Assembly: GCA_039111535.1 (NCBI GenBank)
Contig: JBCCIM010000038.1
Span: 1-37,707, forward strand
Origin: Bacteroidota bacterium
GTDB lineage: Bacteria > Bacteroidota > Rhodothermia > Rhodothermales > JAHQVL01
Length of the DNA: 37,707 nt
Direction: 5' to 3'
Below are positions 1 through 8,214 of this stretch, one piece after another. The translations under genes were made by a program, and so were the position numbers. The notes below the pieces were generated by a model. It was not told where the DNA came from. It was given only the letters and a program-made list of their open reading frames with translations, and searched no databases. How positions within the stretch are numbered: position 1 is the stretch's first letter; each line of letters opens with the position of its first letter.

Positions 1-931
1 AAACGCCGTTTTCATCGAGGTAGCCCGGTAGGCTGTGCCCATTGTTTTGAAGCGGACCGTACTGTCCAAAAATAACGTCTGCCGGATCGATGCGCTTGAT
101 CGAACGGAGCACTTTTACTTTTTCATCGCGGATGGCATCAGCCTCAAAAGCAGCCGGCGCTTCCATCGCCGTGATGGTTAGCAATTGGGTCAGGTGATTC
201 TGTACCATATCGCGCAGGGCACCCGACTTGTCGTAGTAGCCGGCACGCGTACCCACACCGAGTTCTTCCGCCACCGTAATCTGGACATTCTTAACCCGGT
301 CCCGATTCCATACAGATTCAAAGAGCGGATTGGCAAACCGGAAAGCGAGCAGGTTTTGGACCGTTTCTTTGCCGAGGTAATGGTCGATGCGATATACCTG
401 CGACTCGTTGAAGTTGGCGTGGACCGTGCTGTTCAGGTCTTGCGCTGTTTTGAGGTCGTGGCCAAAAGGCTTTTCAATAACCAGCCGCGTCCAGCCGGCG
501 CTTTCGTTGAGGTTTGCGTTGCCAAGTCCGTTGATGGTTGGTTTAAACGCAACTGGCGAAAGCGCGAGGTAAAACACGCGGTTACCAGACAGGTTGTTTT
601 CTGCTTCGATCTGCTCGATTTTCTGACGGAGCTGTGCGAAGCTTTCTTCTGTCCCTTTGCCAATAGACTGGTAGTACATGCAGTTTTGCGCCCAGTCATT
701 TGCGCTGCCATTGGCGCCGCTTACAAACTCGTGAATGGCATCGCTGGCAAAATCGCGGTACGATGCGTCGTCATAGTCTGTGCTACGGGCAACGCCGAGA
801 ATTTTGAATTGGTCGCCCAGTTCGTATTTGTTGGACAGGCGAAAGAGGGCCGGCAGCAGTTTGCGCCGCATCAGGTCGCCGGTTCCTCCAAAGACAATGA
901 AAAGATGCGGTTCCACGTGCTCTGAATGCAT
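1..931 (-). CDS. zwf: Glucose-6-phosphate 1-dehydrogenase, 3' end outside window
   Basis: Oxidises glucose 6-phosphate to 6-phosphogluconolactone with NADP(+), the entry step of the oxidative pentose phosphate pathway, in the cytoplasm. The minus-strand frame is open from ATG at 931 to the window edge, giving the first 310 residues of a protein usually near 490-510. The N-terminus reads MHSEHVEPHLFIVFGGTGDL, where GGTGDL is the family's dinucleotide-binding loop. VIEKPFGHD lies near residue 151 and the substrate-binding signature RIDHYLGKE near 180, with its catalytic His and Lys. The start is preceded by GCGAG, a plausible ribosome site. It lies 104 nt downstream of the 6-phosphogluconate dehydrogenase gene, with a terminator-like hairpin between them, so it may have its own promoter or be expressed by read-through. 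Identity is very secure; only the C-terminal part is unseen. Confidence 0.96.
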   Translation of the reverse strand, partial: MHSEHVEPHLFIVFGGTGDLMRRKLLPALFRLSNKYELGDQFKILGVARSTDYDDASYRDFASDAIHEFVSGANGSANDWAQNCMYYQSIGKGTEESFAQLRQKIEQIEAENNLSGNRVFYLALSPVAFKPTINGLGNANLNESAGWTRLVIEKPFGHDLKTAQDLNSTVHANFNESQVYRIDHYLGKETVQNLLAFRFANPLFESVWNRDRVKNVQITVAEELGVGTRAGYYDKSGALRDMVQNHLTQLLTITAMEAPAAFEADAIRDEKVKVLRSIKRIDPADVIFGQYGPLQNNGHSLPGYLDENGV

Positions 932-978
932 GATCTCGCTTTGAGTTATGGGAGATGAATGGGATGCTAAAAGACCAA

Positions 979-1019
979 AAGGCGATGTGACCGGCCAGAT
1001 AAAGCCAGATCACATCACC
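979..1019 (-). terminator. Terminator-like hairpin between gnd and zwf
   Basis: Read on the minus strand, GGTGATGTGA (1019-1010) pairs with TCACATCGCC (990-981), nine pairs and one mismatch round a 19-nt loop, and is followed by TTTTGGTCTTTT. This is the layout of an intrinsic terminator after the 6-phosphogluconate dehydrogenase gene. The stem is moderate and the T-tract interrupted, so it could instead attenuate read-through into zwf. Confidence 0.45.
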
Positions 1020-1035
1020 TCATGATCAGCCAGTA

Positions 1036-1968
1036 TTAATCCTGTGCAGTTTTAATGCTGTGTCCACCAAATTTGTTACGCATGGCAGAGAGGAGTTTTT
1101 CGGTGTACCCTTCTTCTTCGCGCGAACGGAGGCGCTGGAGAAGTGCAAGGGTCATCACCGGTGCAGAAAGGTCCTGGTCGATAGCCTCCTGGACTGTCCA
1201 GCGGCCTTCACCTGAATCCGTTACGTAAGCAGCAATGCCGTCGAGGTCCGGATTTTCTTCGAGTGCTTCTGCAGTCAAGTCGAGTAGCCAGGAGCGAACC
1301 ACGCTACCGTAACGCCAGATCTGGGCCACCTGACCGAGGTCAATGCCGTACTCTTCGCGTTTGCGCATGAGGGCAAAGCCTTCTGCGTAGGCCTGCATCA
1401 TACCATACTCGATGCCGTTGTGGATCATTTTTACATAATGACCAGAGCCGATTGGACCAACGTGGCCCCAGCCTTTGTCGGCTGCGGGTGCCAGCGTTTC
1501 GAGGGCCGGCGCGACTTTAGCAACAGATTCTTCGCTACCGCCAACCATCATGCTGTAGCCTTCTTTGAGGCCCCAAACGCCGCCGCTCGTACCTACGTCT
1601 ACAAAGCCAATACCTTTCGCTTCAACCGTTTCGCCGCGGCGCATGGTGTTGTGGAAGTTACTGTTGCCACCGTCAATGATCACATCACCAGGCGATAGCT
1701 TTTCAGACAGTGCCTGGACGGTGCTCTCTGTTGGTTTGCCAGCAGGTACCATAACCCACACAACGCGTGGAGCAGCAAGTTTTTCTACCACTTCGTCCAG
1801 GGTGCGCGCGCCCGTCGCGCCGGCTGATTCTGCTTGGGCAATGGCTTCTTCGTTGAGGTCGAATGCTACCACACTGTGGCCATCGTTGAGCAGGCGGACG
1901 GTCATGTTTGCGCCCATTTTGCCCAGGCCAATCATTGCAATTTGCATGGTTTTCTTTTTTAGCTCCAT
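1036..1968 (-). CDS. gnd: 6-phosphogluconate dehydrogenase, short NAD-type (decarboxylating)
   Basis: Converts 6-phosphogluconate to ribulose 5-phosphate and CO2 with reduction of NAD(P). The N-terminal Rossmann motif is MIGLGKMGANM. VIDGGNS follows near residue 100, and the substrate and catalytic segment GSGHYVKMIHNGIEYGMMQ near 173-191 contains the catalytic Lys. At 310 residues it matches the short GntZ/YqeC-like class, not the roughly 470-residue dimeric form; that class is often NAD-preferring (family knowledge, not visible here). An internal ATG at 1947 (MQIAMIGLGKMG) fits family N-termini better than the upstream ATG at 1968, so the true protein may be 303 residues. It is the middle gene of a HAD-gnd-zwf run on the minus strand, 31 nt after the HAD gene, so co-transcription is likely. 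No 6-phosphogluconolactonase gene is in view. Confidence 0.95.
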   Translation of the reverse strand: MELKKKTMQIAMIGLGKMGANMTVRLLNDGHSVVAFDLNEEAIAQAESAGATGARTLDEVVEKLAAPRVVWVMVPAGKPTESTVQALSEKLSPGDVIIDGGNSNFHNTMRRGETVEAKGIGFVDVGTSGGVWGLKEGYSMMVGGSEESVAKVAPALETLAPAADKGWGHVGPIGSGHYVKMIHNGIEYGMMQAYAEGFALMRKREEYGIDLGQVAQIWRYGSVVRSWLLDLTAEALEENPDLDGIAAYVTDSGEGRWTVQEAIDQDLSAPVMTLALLQRLRSREEEGYTEKLLSAMRNKFGGHSIKTAQD

Positions 1969-1999
1969 TATGTATGTGTTCTTTAGGGGTTGTAATCAA

Positions 2000-2755
2000 T
2001 CAGGCAGCCAGTTCCGATGGTTTATTTACCATGCGCTCAACGAGCCCCGGCAATGCCTCGGGATCGTGGATAAGCTGCTCCGCAGGAATTAATTTGGCTT
2101 CTTCAAGCGTCTTCTTTGTAAATGGTGTACTAACGGCAATGACATGCATGCCGGCCGCGCGTGCAGCAGCTACACCCGAGACAGAATCTTCAAACACAAG
2201 ACACGCTTCGGGGTTCACCTCAAGTGCGTTTGAAACGAGGTGATAAATTTCTGGGTCAGGTTTGCCTTGCTCAACATCATCTCTGGTCGCCGTAAAATCG
2301 AAACACTTGGTCAGGCCGAGTACTTCGAGCACCCGCGCTGCTTGCGGGCGATGCGACATCGTTGCGAGGCCGGTTTTGTAGCCGGCTGCCACTGCGTTAT
2401 ATAATTGTGCGATGTTGTGCGGCCACATGCTTTTTTGGATCACAAGCGGATCATCGATCATGCGTCCGTAAAAGCCAAGGCGAATATTTATAAATGCTTC
2501 AACAGCTGAGCCTGCTGCGTGTGCATCCATTTGCGATTTTGCAGCTTCTGCCAACTCAAATTGCGTCATCAATTGTGTAGCTACTTCCATCCTGGATCTG
2601 CCAACAACAGACTTGAACGCTTCGAGCACTTCTGATTCTACGATCCGTTCAGGTGCCAGGGCCTGCGCAGCTTTGGCATAGGAGAGGGCCTTCAGACGCT
2701 CTGTCTGCACCAGGGTCCCATCCAGGTCGAACAGAAATGCTTTTATGTGACTCAT
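2000..2755 (-). CDS. HAD-superfamily sugar-phosphate phosphatase/mutase-like protein
   Basis: A cytoplasmic HAD subfamily IA hydrolase of 251 residues, related to beta-phosphoglucomutase and small sugar-phosphate phosphatases. Motif I is FLFDLDGTLVQTE, with Asp10 as nucleophile and Asp12 as acid/base. Motif III Lys is in EQGKPDPEIY and motif IV acidic residues in VFEDSVSGVAAARAAG. The helical cap lies between about residues 20 and 85. The frame is open upstream to 2917, but the ATG at 2755 (MSHIKAFLFDLDG) is chosen: it puts motif I at the usual distance and has AAAGAG just before it. Being first in the run leading to gnd and zwf suggests a phosphosugar substrate linked to the pentose phosphate pathway, but the substrate cannot be read from sequence. 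Confidence 0.85.
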   Translation of the reverse strand: MSHIKAFLFDLDGTLVQTERLKALSYAKAAQALAPERIVESEVLEAFKSVVGRSRMEVATQLMTQFELAEAAKSQMDAHAAGSAVEAFINIRLGFYGRMIDDPLVIQKSMWPHNIAQLYNAVAAGYKTGLATMSHRPQAARVLEVLGLTKCFDFTATRDDVEQGKPDPEIYHLVSNALEVNPEACLVFEDSVSGVAAARAAGMHVIAVSTPFTKKTLEEAKLIPAEQLIHDPEALPGLVERMVNKPSELAA

Positions 2756-3145
2756 TTGCTCTTTGGCTGAAAACCCCTCAGTGCTACGCCCCATCGGAGA
2801 AGCGGCGCATTGCGGCTTTTGTTCGTTTAAAATTGCCGTGAGGCTGCTACAGCTTGTCGTTATATACTCAGACAATAAAAGTTGCGTAGAAGCTGTATTG
2901 CTCGGGTAGTTGTGCATACTACCTGTTACAGGACTACACGTGTATTGCTCAGAATTTCGACAAACAAAGCAACAACTTAAATAAGAAAATGCTATGCCGG
3001 GAGAAAGTTGGCGTAGGGCAAAAAAAGAAATATTTTATTGTTACCTGCGAAATTTTAAATTATTGGCATTCCCTGTGCATAGAAATGCGGGTTTAAAAGA
3101 ATATCTATGTATAGCCCCGCTCCGATATAAACATAGCATACTGTT
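2756..3145. promoter_or_regulatory. Divergent intergenic region with dyads and a direct repeat
   Basis: This 390-nt AT-rich stretch separates the minus-strand pentose phosphate genes from the plus-strand GH44 gene and must hold both promoters. GGTAGT (2905-2910) and ACTACC (2918-2923) form a dyad. CCTGttaCAGG lies just after it. The decamer TGTATTGCTC occurs twice, at 2894-2903 and 2941-2950, flanking both dyads. The arrangement looks like an operator cluster upstream of the HAD gene. Small open frames here show no recognisable features. No gene is supported. Confidence 0.3.
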
Positions 3146-4765
3146 ATGCAGAAAATAAGCTTGGTACTTGTCCTTCTTCTGGCTTTTGGATGTGATTCTG
3201 GAACGGATCCGGAAATGGAAGATCCGCCAATGCAGCCCCCTCCAGGCCGCGAGGTTCCAGTTGCGATTAAGGCAAATGAAGGCCGGCAACCAATTTCCAG
3301 GTACATTTATGGATCAAACCAGGATTTGAGCGACAACGATTTGTGGACGGTCCGACGGATTGGTGGCAACAGAATGACCGGGTATAACTGGGAGAACGAT
3401 TATTCCAACGCCGGCAGCGACTGGATGCATTCCAGCGATACCTATATGTTGTCCATTTTTGGTCTGCAAGCAGGCAGTGAGCCAGGGCGCGTAATGACGA
3501 CGTTTCACGACCGCTCGCTTGCTATTGGTGCAGAATCGATAATCACATTACAATTGGCCGGCTACGTTTCGGCAGATCAGGGCGGTACTGTCCCAGCCAC
3601 ACAAACAGCGCCTTCTGGCAGGTGGAAGCAGGTACAGGCAAGCAAAGGTGCCCCTTTTGCCGCAACGCCGGATCTGTCAGACGATATGGTGTATATGGAC
3701 GAATTTGTGCAATTCATGGTTGATCGTTTTGGATCTGCCGCTACGGATCAGGGCGTACGCTGGTACTCGATGGACAATGAGCCCGGGCTCTGGTCTGAAA
3801 CCCATCCGCGTATTCACCCTGAGCACCTGAATGCTGCAGACCTGGTAGATCGCTCCATAGAAATGGCACTGGCCGTGAAAGCGGTGGATCCGGATGCCCA
3901 AATTGTTGGGCCGGCTTTGTACGGATTTGCCGCTTTTGAGACCCTCCAGGGCGCACCCGACTGGGCGCAGGAGCAGCGGGGGCAGTGGTTCATCGACTAC
4001 TACCTTGATCGGATGCGCGAAGCAGAGCAACAACATGGAATCCGACTGCTCGATGTGCTGGATGTACACTGGTACCCTGAAGCGCAGGGAGACAGTCGCA
4101 TCACACTTAGCACCGCCCTGACTGCCAATGATGTGGAAGCCCGTTTGCAAGCGCCACGGACATTGTGGGATGGATCTTATGTAGAAAATAGCTGGATTGG
4201 CGAGTGGAAACAGGCTTACCTGCCCCTGCTGCCTACCCTCAAGGCCTCTATCGAGACATACTACCCCGGCACCGAACTGGCGATCACTGAATACAATTAT
4301 GGCGCTTCAGCTTCTGTTTCGGGCGGGTTGGCCAACGCTGATGTGCTTGGTGTATTTGGCGAGCAAGACGTTCATCTCGCAACGCTGTGGCAACTCGAAG
4401 ACAATAACACATACGTCAGCTCGGCTTTCAACCTGTATCGTAACTACGATGGCCAACTGAGCACGTATGGTGATACGCGGATAGCTGTTGACCTGGCGGA
4501 CAAAACGGAACAGTCTGTCTATGCTTCCATCCATGGTGATGATGCGTCACAGCTGCATATTATTGCGATAAACAAAAATCCAACAGAAAACGCCACCTTC
4601 ACGTTTGATATAGCTGCTGATGCTTCTTTTGATGAGGCAGATGTTTACTATTTCAACGCAACGAGCCCACTTATCCAGGCACAGCGGGATGTTGCTGTTG
4701 GTGCAAATAATCAGCTTACCTACACCGTGCCGGCGTTGACAGCTGCACACTTTGTTGTGAAATAA
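3146..4765 (+). CDS. Glycoside hydrolase family 44 lipoprotein (endoglucanase/xyloglucanase-like)
   Basis: Predicted extracytoplasmic endo-beta-1,4-glucanase or xyloglucanase. A lipoprotein signal peptide ends in LAFGC (Cys16), followed by an acidic Pro-rich linker to about residue 35. The GH44 (beta/alpha)8 barrel then shows RRIGGNRMTGYNWENDYSNAGSDW (70-93, hallmark of the family), YSMDNEP (Glu212, expected acid/base), LDVHWYPE near 305-312 and ELAITEYN (Glu382, expected nucleophile). The last 90 residues form the beta-sandwich usual for GH44. At 539 residues it is full length for a catalytic domain without a carbohydrate-binding module. It stands 133 nt before the DUF1080 gene in the same direction, suggesting surface beta-glucan use. 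Family assignment is strong; the exact substrate is inferred. Confidence 0.88.
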   Translation: MQKISLVLVLLLAFGCDSGTDPEMEDPPMQPPPGREVPVAIKANEGRQPISRYIYGSNQDLSDNDLWTVRRIGGNRMTGYNWENDYSNAGSDWMHSSDTYMLSIFGLQAGSEPGRVMTTFHDRSLAIGAESIITLQLAGYVSADQGGTVPATQTAPSGRWKQVQASKGAPFAATPDLSDDMVYMDEFVQFMVDRFGSAATDQGVRWYSMDNEPGLWSETHPRIHPEHLNAADLVDRSIEMALAVKAVDPDAQIVGPALYGFAAFETLQGAPDWAQEQRGQWFIDYYLDRMREAEQQHGIRLLDVLDVHWYPEAQGDSRITLSTALTANDVEARLQAPRTLWDGSYVENSWIGEWKQAYLPLLPTLKASIETYYPGTELAITEYNYGASASVSGGLANADVLGVFGEQDVHLATLWQLEDNNTYVSSAFNLYRNYDGQLSTYGDTRIAVDLADKTEQSVYASIHGDDASQLHIIAINKNPTENATFTFDIAADASFDEADVYYFNATSPLIQAQRDVAVGANNQLTYTVPALTAAHFVVK

Positions 4766-4850
4766 GCTGGTAGATCTGGTTTTGCGGCGGCAATATCCTG
4801 TTATACGGTCCTTATTAGGGATATTTGCACCATGAATGCTTGCAGGTTTA

Positions 4851-4884
4851 GGTAACAGGTGTCATATTTAGACACCCCGTTACC
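4851..4884 (+). promoter_or_regulatory. Long hairpin just upstream of the DUF1080 gene
   Basis: GGTAAC-a-GGTGTC (4851-4863) pairs with GACACC-cc-GTTACC (4871-4884) round the loop ATATTTA: twelve pairs with one small internal bulge. It ends 14 nt before the ATG at 4899. There is no T-tract, so a 5' leader structure or a dyad operator fits better than a terminator of the GH44 gene, though that remains possible. Confidence 0.45.
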
Positions 4885-4898
4885 TTCGCAAGTTAACC

Positions 4899-5690
4899 AT
4901 GATTCACCACGTCACACCACATTTGCAGGGTGTATACCGCGCTGCTTTAGCGCTTGTTGTTTTGGTTGCGCTGCCTGCTTCAATTGCGTTTGCACAATAT
5001 GAGCCGCCGGCAGATTGGGCGATTCATGATAAAAATCGCCCCCAACCTAGCGTAATCGATACAGGCATCGGCGTACAGATGCCCGCCCTGCCGCCTGCTG
5101 ATGCGGTTGTGCTTTTTGACGGAACAGACCTGCAGGCTTGGGAAAGCAGCTCTGGAGAAGCTGCGGGCTGGAAAGTGGACAATGGATACATCGAAATTGT
5201 GCCCGGAGCCGGCGGGATCCAAACCCGCGATAGCTTTGGTGATGTACAATTGCATCTTGAGTGGGCTTCCCCCAATCCCCCCAAAGGCGAAGGCCAGGAT
5301 AATGGCAATAGTGGCGTGATTCTGATGGGACTGTATGAGGTGCAAATCCTCAATTCTTATGAAAACCAGACGTACCCGGATGGACAAGCGGCAGCTGTAT
5401 ATGGTCAATATCCCCCGCTCGTAAATGCGTCTCGTCCTCCGGGAGAATGGCAGGTATACGACATTATTTTTCGCGCACCCCGTTTTGCGCCCGACGGAAG
5501 TTTGCAGCAGCCTGCTACCCTCACCGTGTTGCACAATGGTGTGCTGGTACAAAATCATGTGCCGCTTACGGGTCCTACGGGTCATCATAACCGGCCCGCT
5601 TACAAAACACACCCCCATGCATTACCCATTTCTATTCAGGACCACGACCACCCCGTCCGGTTTAGAAATATCTGGCTCCGAACCCTTTAG
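4899..5690 (+). CDS. DUF1080 protein, 3-keto-disaccharide/glycoside hydrolase-like
   Basis: An exported protein of 263 residues with a signal peptide (hydrophobic core about 14-32, ending AFAQ). The rest is a DUF1080 concanavalin-like beta-sandwich, starting with VVLFDGTDLQAWES and GWKVDNGYIEIVPGAGGIQT, then DVQLHLEWASP, NSGVILMGLYEVQILNSY and EWQVYDIIFRAPRF, and ending QDHDHPVRFRNIWLR. These are hallmark blocks of the fold named 3-keto-disaccharide hydrolase; members hydrolyse 3-keto-glycosides after an oxidoreductase has oxidised the C3 hydroxyl. A Tat-exported Gfo/Idh/MocA protein (19888-21387) and a GMC oxidoreductase (27320-28828) in this window could supply such oxidation, but are not adjacent. 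The family is clear; the substrate is unknown. Confidence 0.85.
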   Translation: MIHHVTPHLQGVYRAALALVVLVALPASIAFAQYEPPADWAIHDKNRPQPSVIDTGIGVQMPALPPADAVVLFDGTDLQAWESSSGEAAGWKVDNGYIEIVPGAGGIQTRDSFGDVQLHLEWASPNPPKGEGQDNGNSGVILMGLYEVQILNSYENQTYPDGQAAAVYGQYPPLVNASRPPGEWQVYDIIFRAPRFAPDGSLQQPATLTVLHNGVLVQNHVPLTGPTGHHNRPAYKTHPHALPISIQDHDHPVRFRNIWLRTL

Positions 5691-5693
5691 GTA

Positions 5694-5716
5694 GACACCC
5701 TCTGGCCTCGGGTGTT
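5694..5716 (+). terminator. Weak hairpin after the DUF1080 gene
   Basis: ACACCC (5695-5700) and GGGTGT (5710-5715) form a six-pair stem round TCTGGCCTC, extendable by a G-T pair. It starts four bases after the DUF1080 stop codon and 30 nt before the next start. There is no real T-tract, so termination would be partial at best. Confidence 0.25.
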
Positions 5717-5744
5717 CATTCCATGTAACGTTTAGTATAGCGAT

Positions 5745-8168
5745 ATGTCCTGGTTTGCAAAAAACAAGATGCTGGTGATTACCCTGTTTGCGTTACTCGT
5801 AGCAGGGAGTTTGTGGTGGATTAGTCCGCCCGCATGGCTTGCGGGCGACGGGCATGCAATATCTTATAATAAAGATGTAAGACCGATTCTAAATGACAAA
5901 TGCCTGGCCTGTCATGGAGGGGTGCGACAGGCGGGTGGATTTAGCCTGCTTTTTGCAGAAGAGGCGCTCCGGCCAAACGAGTCGGGGAAGCCGGCATTTA
6001 TCGCGGGCGCGCCAGATGAAAGCGAACTCATTCGCCGTGTGCGTCACACTGATCCGGAAGAGCGTATGCCGCTGGATCACCCTGCGTTAGAAGAACACGA
6101 AATAGAGATTCTGGAGGCGTGGATTGCTGAAGGGGCTGCCTGGGAAACCCATTGGGCCTACGTAGCGCCTGAAGAAAAGCAGCTACCCAAAAATCGAAAT
6201 CGTCAGTGGGCCAAAAATGGGATTGATCGTTTTGTGCTGTCTGGCCTGGAAGCGGCGGGGTTGCAGCCGGCGCCAGAGGCAACCTGTACTACACTGATGC
6301 GGCGCGCTTCGCTCGATTTGACGGGCCTTCCGCCGGCGCCCGAAGCCGTTGATACCTTTTGTGCAGATCTATCTGAGAACGCGTATGAAAAAGTTGTAGA
6401 CGAACTCCTCGCCTCACCTCGTTTTGGCGAACGGTGGGCCGCCATGTGGTTGGATCTTGCGCGGTATGCAGATTCAAAAGGATATGAAAAAGATGGCCCG
6501 CGAACCATCTGGAAGTACCGGGATTGGGTTATTCAAGCGTTCAACCGCGATTTGCCTTTTGATACGTTTACCGTCGAGCAGCTAGCCGGCGACTTACTGC
6601 CCAATCCAACTGAAGATCAACTCATCGCCACCGCGTTTCATCGGAATACAATGAACAACGACGAAGGCGGCACAGATGATGAAGAATTTCGGATGGCTTC
6701 TGTCATCGACAGAACGAATACCACCTGGGAAGTTTGGATGGGTACCACGATGGCCTGTGTGCAGTGCCACAGTCACCCCTACGATCCGTTTACCCAGCAG
6801 GAGTATTACGAATTCCTGGCGTTCTTCAACAACACGGCAGATCAGGATACGCCGGATGAATCGCCCACGCTTAAAACCTATGCTGATTCGAACCGTGCTG
6901 ATGTTGAAGCGCTCGTTTCATGGCTGGCAAAGCAGCAAAACCTGGAGATTGCGCACCACGCGTTAGGGATCCAGGTTGATACCCTTTTGTCTGTTGTTGA
7001 TGTTGCGGCGCTGCCGGCGCTGCAAGAGAAAGTAGAGAGTCTCACCAATATCCAGCCTGAATCACGCACCCCGATCTACCAGGAAATAACAGGTGCCGGT
7101 CTTCGCGATACCCGTGTGTTGAATCGGGGGAATTTCCTTGATCCGCTTGAAGTTGTAGCGCCCGGCACGCCTGCGGTAATGCCTGCATTCCCTGCTGATG
7201 CGCCGCGCAATCGTTTATCGCTGGCCAAGTGGATTGTAGATGGAGACAACCCCCTGACGGCCAGGGTGATGGTTAACCGGTTTTGGGAGCAGCTGTTTGG
7301 GATAGGGATTATTGAGACAACGGAAGATTTTGGTACGCAGAGCCTCGCCGCGAGTGATCCTGAACTGCTGGATTGGCTGGCATTGCAATTTTCCAGGACC
7401 CACAACTGGCGTGTAAAAGCCTTCTTGAAAGAAATAGTTATGTCGGCTACCTACCGGCAAGCATTCGACGGCGCATTAGAAAAGTTGGCAATAGATCCCA
7501 ACAATCGGTTATTCTCGCGTGGCCCCAGGATCCGCTTGTCTGCTGAGCAAATCCGCGACCAGGCCCTGGCTGTCAGTGGCTTGTTGAGCGACAAAATGTA
7601 TGGCCCCAGCGTCTATCCATACCAGCCGGCAGGTATTTGGAATGCACCGTATAGCAGCATGACGTGGGAAGTCAGTGAAGGCGAGGACCGGCACCGTCGG
7701 GGTTTATATACCTACTGGCGCCGCTCTGCACCCTATCCGAGTATGATGGCTTTTGACAGCCCAAGTCGGGAGCTCTGCGTATCGCGTCGGATTACGACGA
7801 ATACACCATTACAGGCATTGGTTACGTTGAATGATCCTGTCTTTGTTGAAGCTGCGGAAGCGCTGGCGTTGCGGGTGCTGGAAGAGGGCATCGAAGCATT
7901 GGATGGGCAGTTGATTCGTGCATTTAAACTTGCCCTTGTTCGCGATCCTGTGCCAGCTGAACTGGCTGCACTGCGAACGCTATACAGGGAGGCCTATTTT
8001 GAGGCCCAGGATCGTGGCGGGAATGACGTTATGCGGGGCAACACACCGGCTATTGCAAGTTCCACGGTAGCAGCGCCGGCTGCGTTGGTTGCAGATCCAC
8101 AGGTTGCCGCTTTTACGGTTGTTGCCAATGCGATTCTCAACCTCGATGAGTTCATCATGAAAGGTTAA
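5745..8168 (+). CDS. DUF1549/DUF1553 protein with N-terminal cytochrome c domain
   Basis: An 807-residue planctomycete-type protein. An N-terminal anchor (about 8-30) is followed by a PSCyt1 cytochrome c domain with CLACH (Cys53, Cys56, His57), a covalent haem c site. DUF1549 then runs from about 150 to 370 (NGIDRFVLSGLEAAGL, RRASLDLTGLPP, RFGERWAAMWLDLARYADSKGYEKDG). It contains a second CxxCH at 338-342 in CVQCHSHPYDPFTQQEYYEF. DUF1553 (about 480-770) follows, with NRLSLAKWIVDGDNPLTARVMVNRFWEQLFG and RRITTNTPLQALVTLNDPVF. It is periplasmic or surface located. The partner DUF1501 gene follows after 46 nt, the standard pairing in Planctomycetes. The pair is associated with glycan utilisation genes, but no reaction is established, so none is assigned. 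Confidence 0.88.
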   Translation: MSWFAKNKMLVITLFALLVAGSLWWISPPAWLAGDGHAISYNKDVRPILNDKCLACHGGVRQAGGFSLLFAEEALRPNESGKPAFIAGAPDESELIRRVRHTDPEERMPLDHPALEEHEIEILEAWIAEGAAWETHWAYVAPEEKQLPKNRNRQWAKNGIDRFVLSGLEAAGLQPAPEATCTTLMRRASLDLTGLPPAPEAVDTFCADLSENAYEKVVDELLASPRFGERWAAMWLDLARYADSKGYEKDGPRTIWKYRDWVIQAFNRDLPFDTFTVEQLAGDLLPNPTEDQLIATAFHRNTMNNDEGGTDDEEFRMASVIDRTNTTWEVWMGTTMACVQCHSHPYDPFTQQEYYEFLAFFNNTADQDTPDESPTLKTYADSNRADVEALVSWLAKQQNLEIAHHALGIQVDTLLSVVDVAALPALQEKVESLTNIQPESRTPIYQEITGAGLRDTRVLNRGNFLDPLEVVAPGTPAVMPAFPADAPRNRLSLAKWIVDGDNPLTARVMVNRFWEQLFGIGIIETTEDFGTQSLAASDPELLDWLALQFSRTHNWRVKAFLKEIVMSATYRQAFDGALEKLAIDPNNRLFSRGPRIRLSAEQIRDQALAVSGLLSDKMYGPSVYPYQPAGIWNAPYSSMTWEVSEGEDRHRRGLYTYWRRSAPYPSMMAFDSPSRELCVSRRITTNTPLQALVTLNDPVFVEAAEALALRVLEEGIEALDGQLIRAFKLALVRDPVPAELAALRTLYREAYFEAQDRGGNDVMRGNTPAIASSTVAAPAALVADPQVAAFTVVANAILNLDEFIMKG

Positions 8169-8214
8169 ATTGTTGGTTTTACCCCTTTTTGAGCACTATT
8201 AATCAGGAAACAGC

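Noticed and set aside
185-925. 246-residue open frame on the plus strand
   Set aside because: It is antisense to the zwf gene, whose family motifs are clear on the minus strand; no recognisable features of its own.
1565-2092. 175-residue plus-strand frame
   Set aside because: Antisense to gnd and the HAD gene; low-complexity Ser/Pro/Arg translation typical of a shadow frame.
3041-3306. Two 82-83-residue minus-strand frames
   Set aside because: They overlap the GH44 signal region and its promoter gap, with no features and no ribosome site.
4980-5618. 212-residue minus-strand frame
   Set aside because: Opposite the DUF1080 gene, which has all family blocks; the antisense product is Arg/Ile-rich with no domain.
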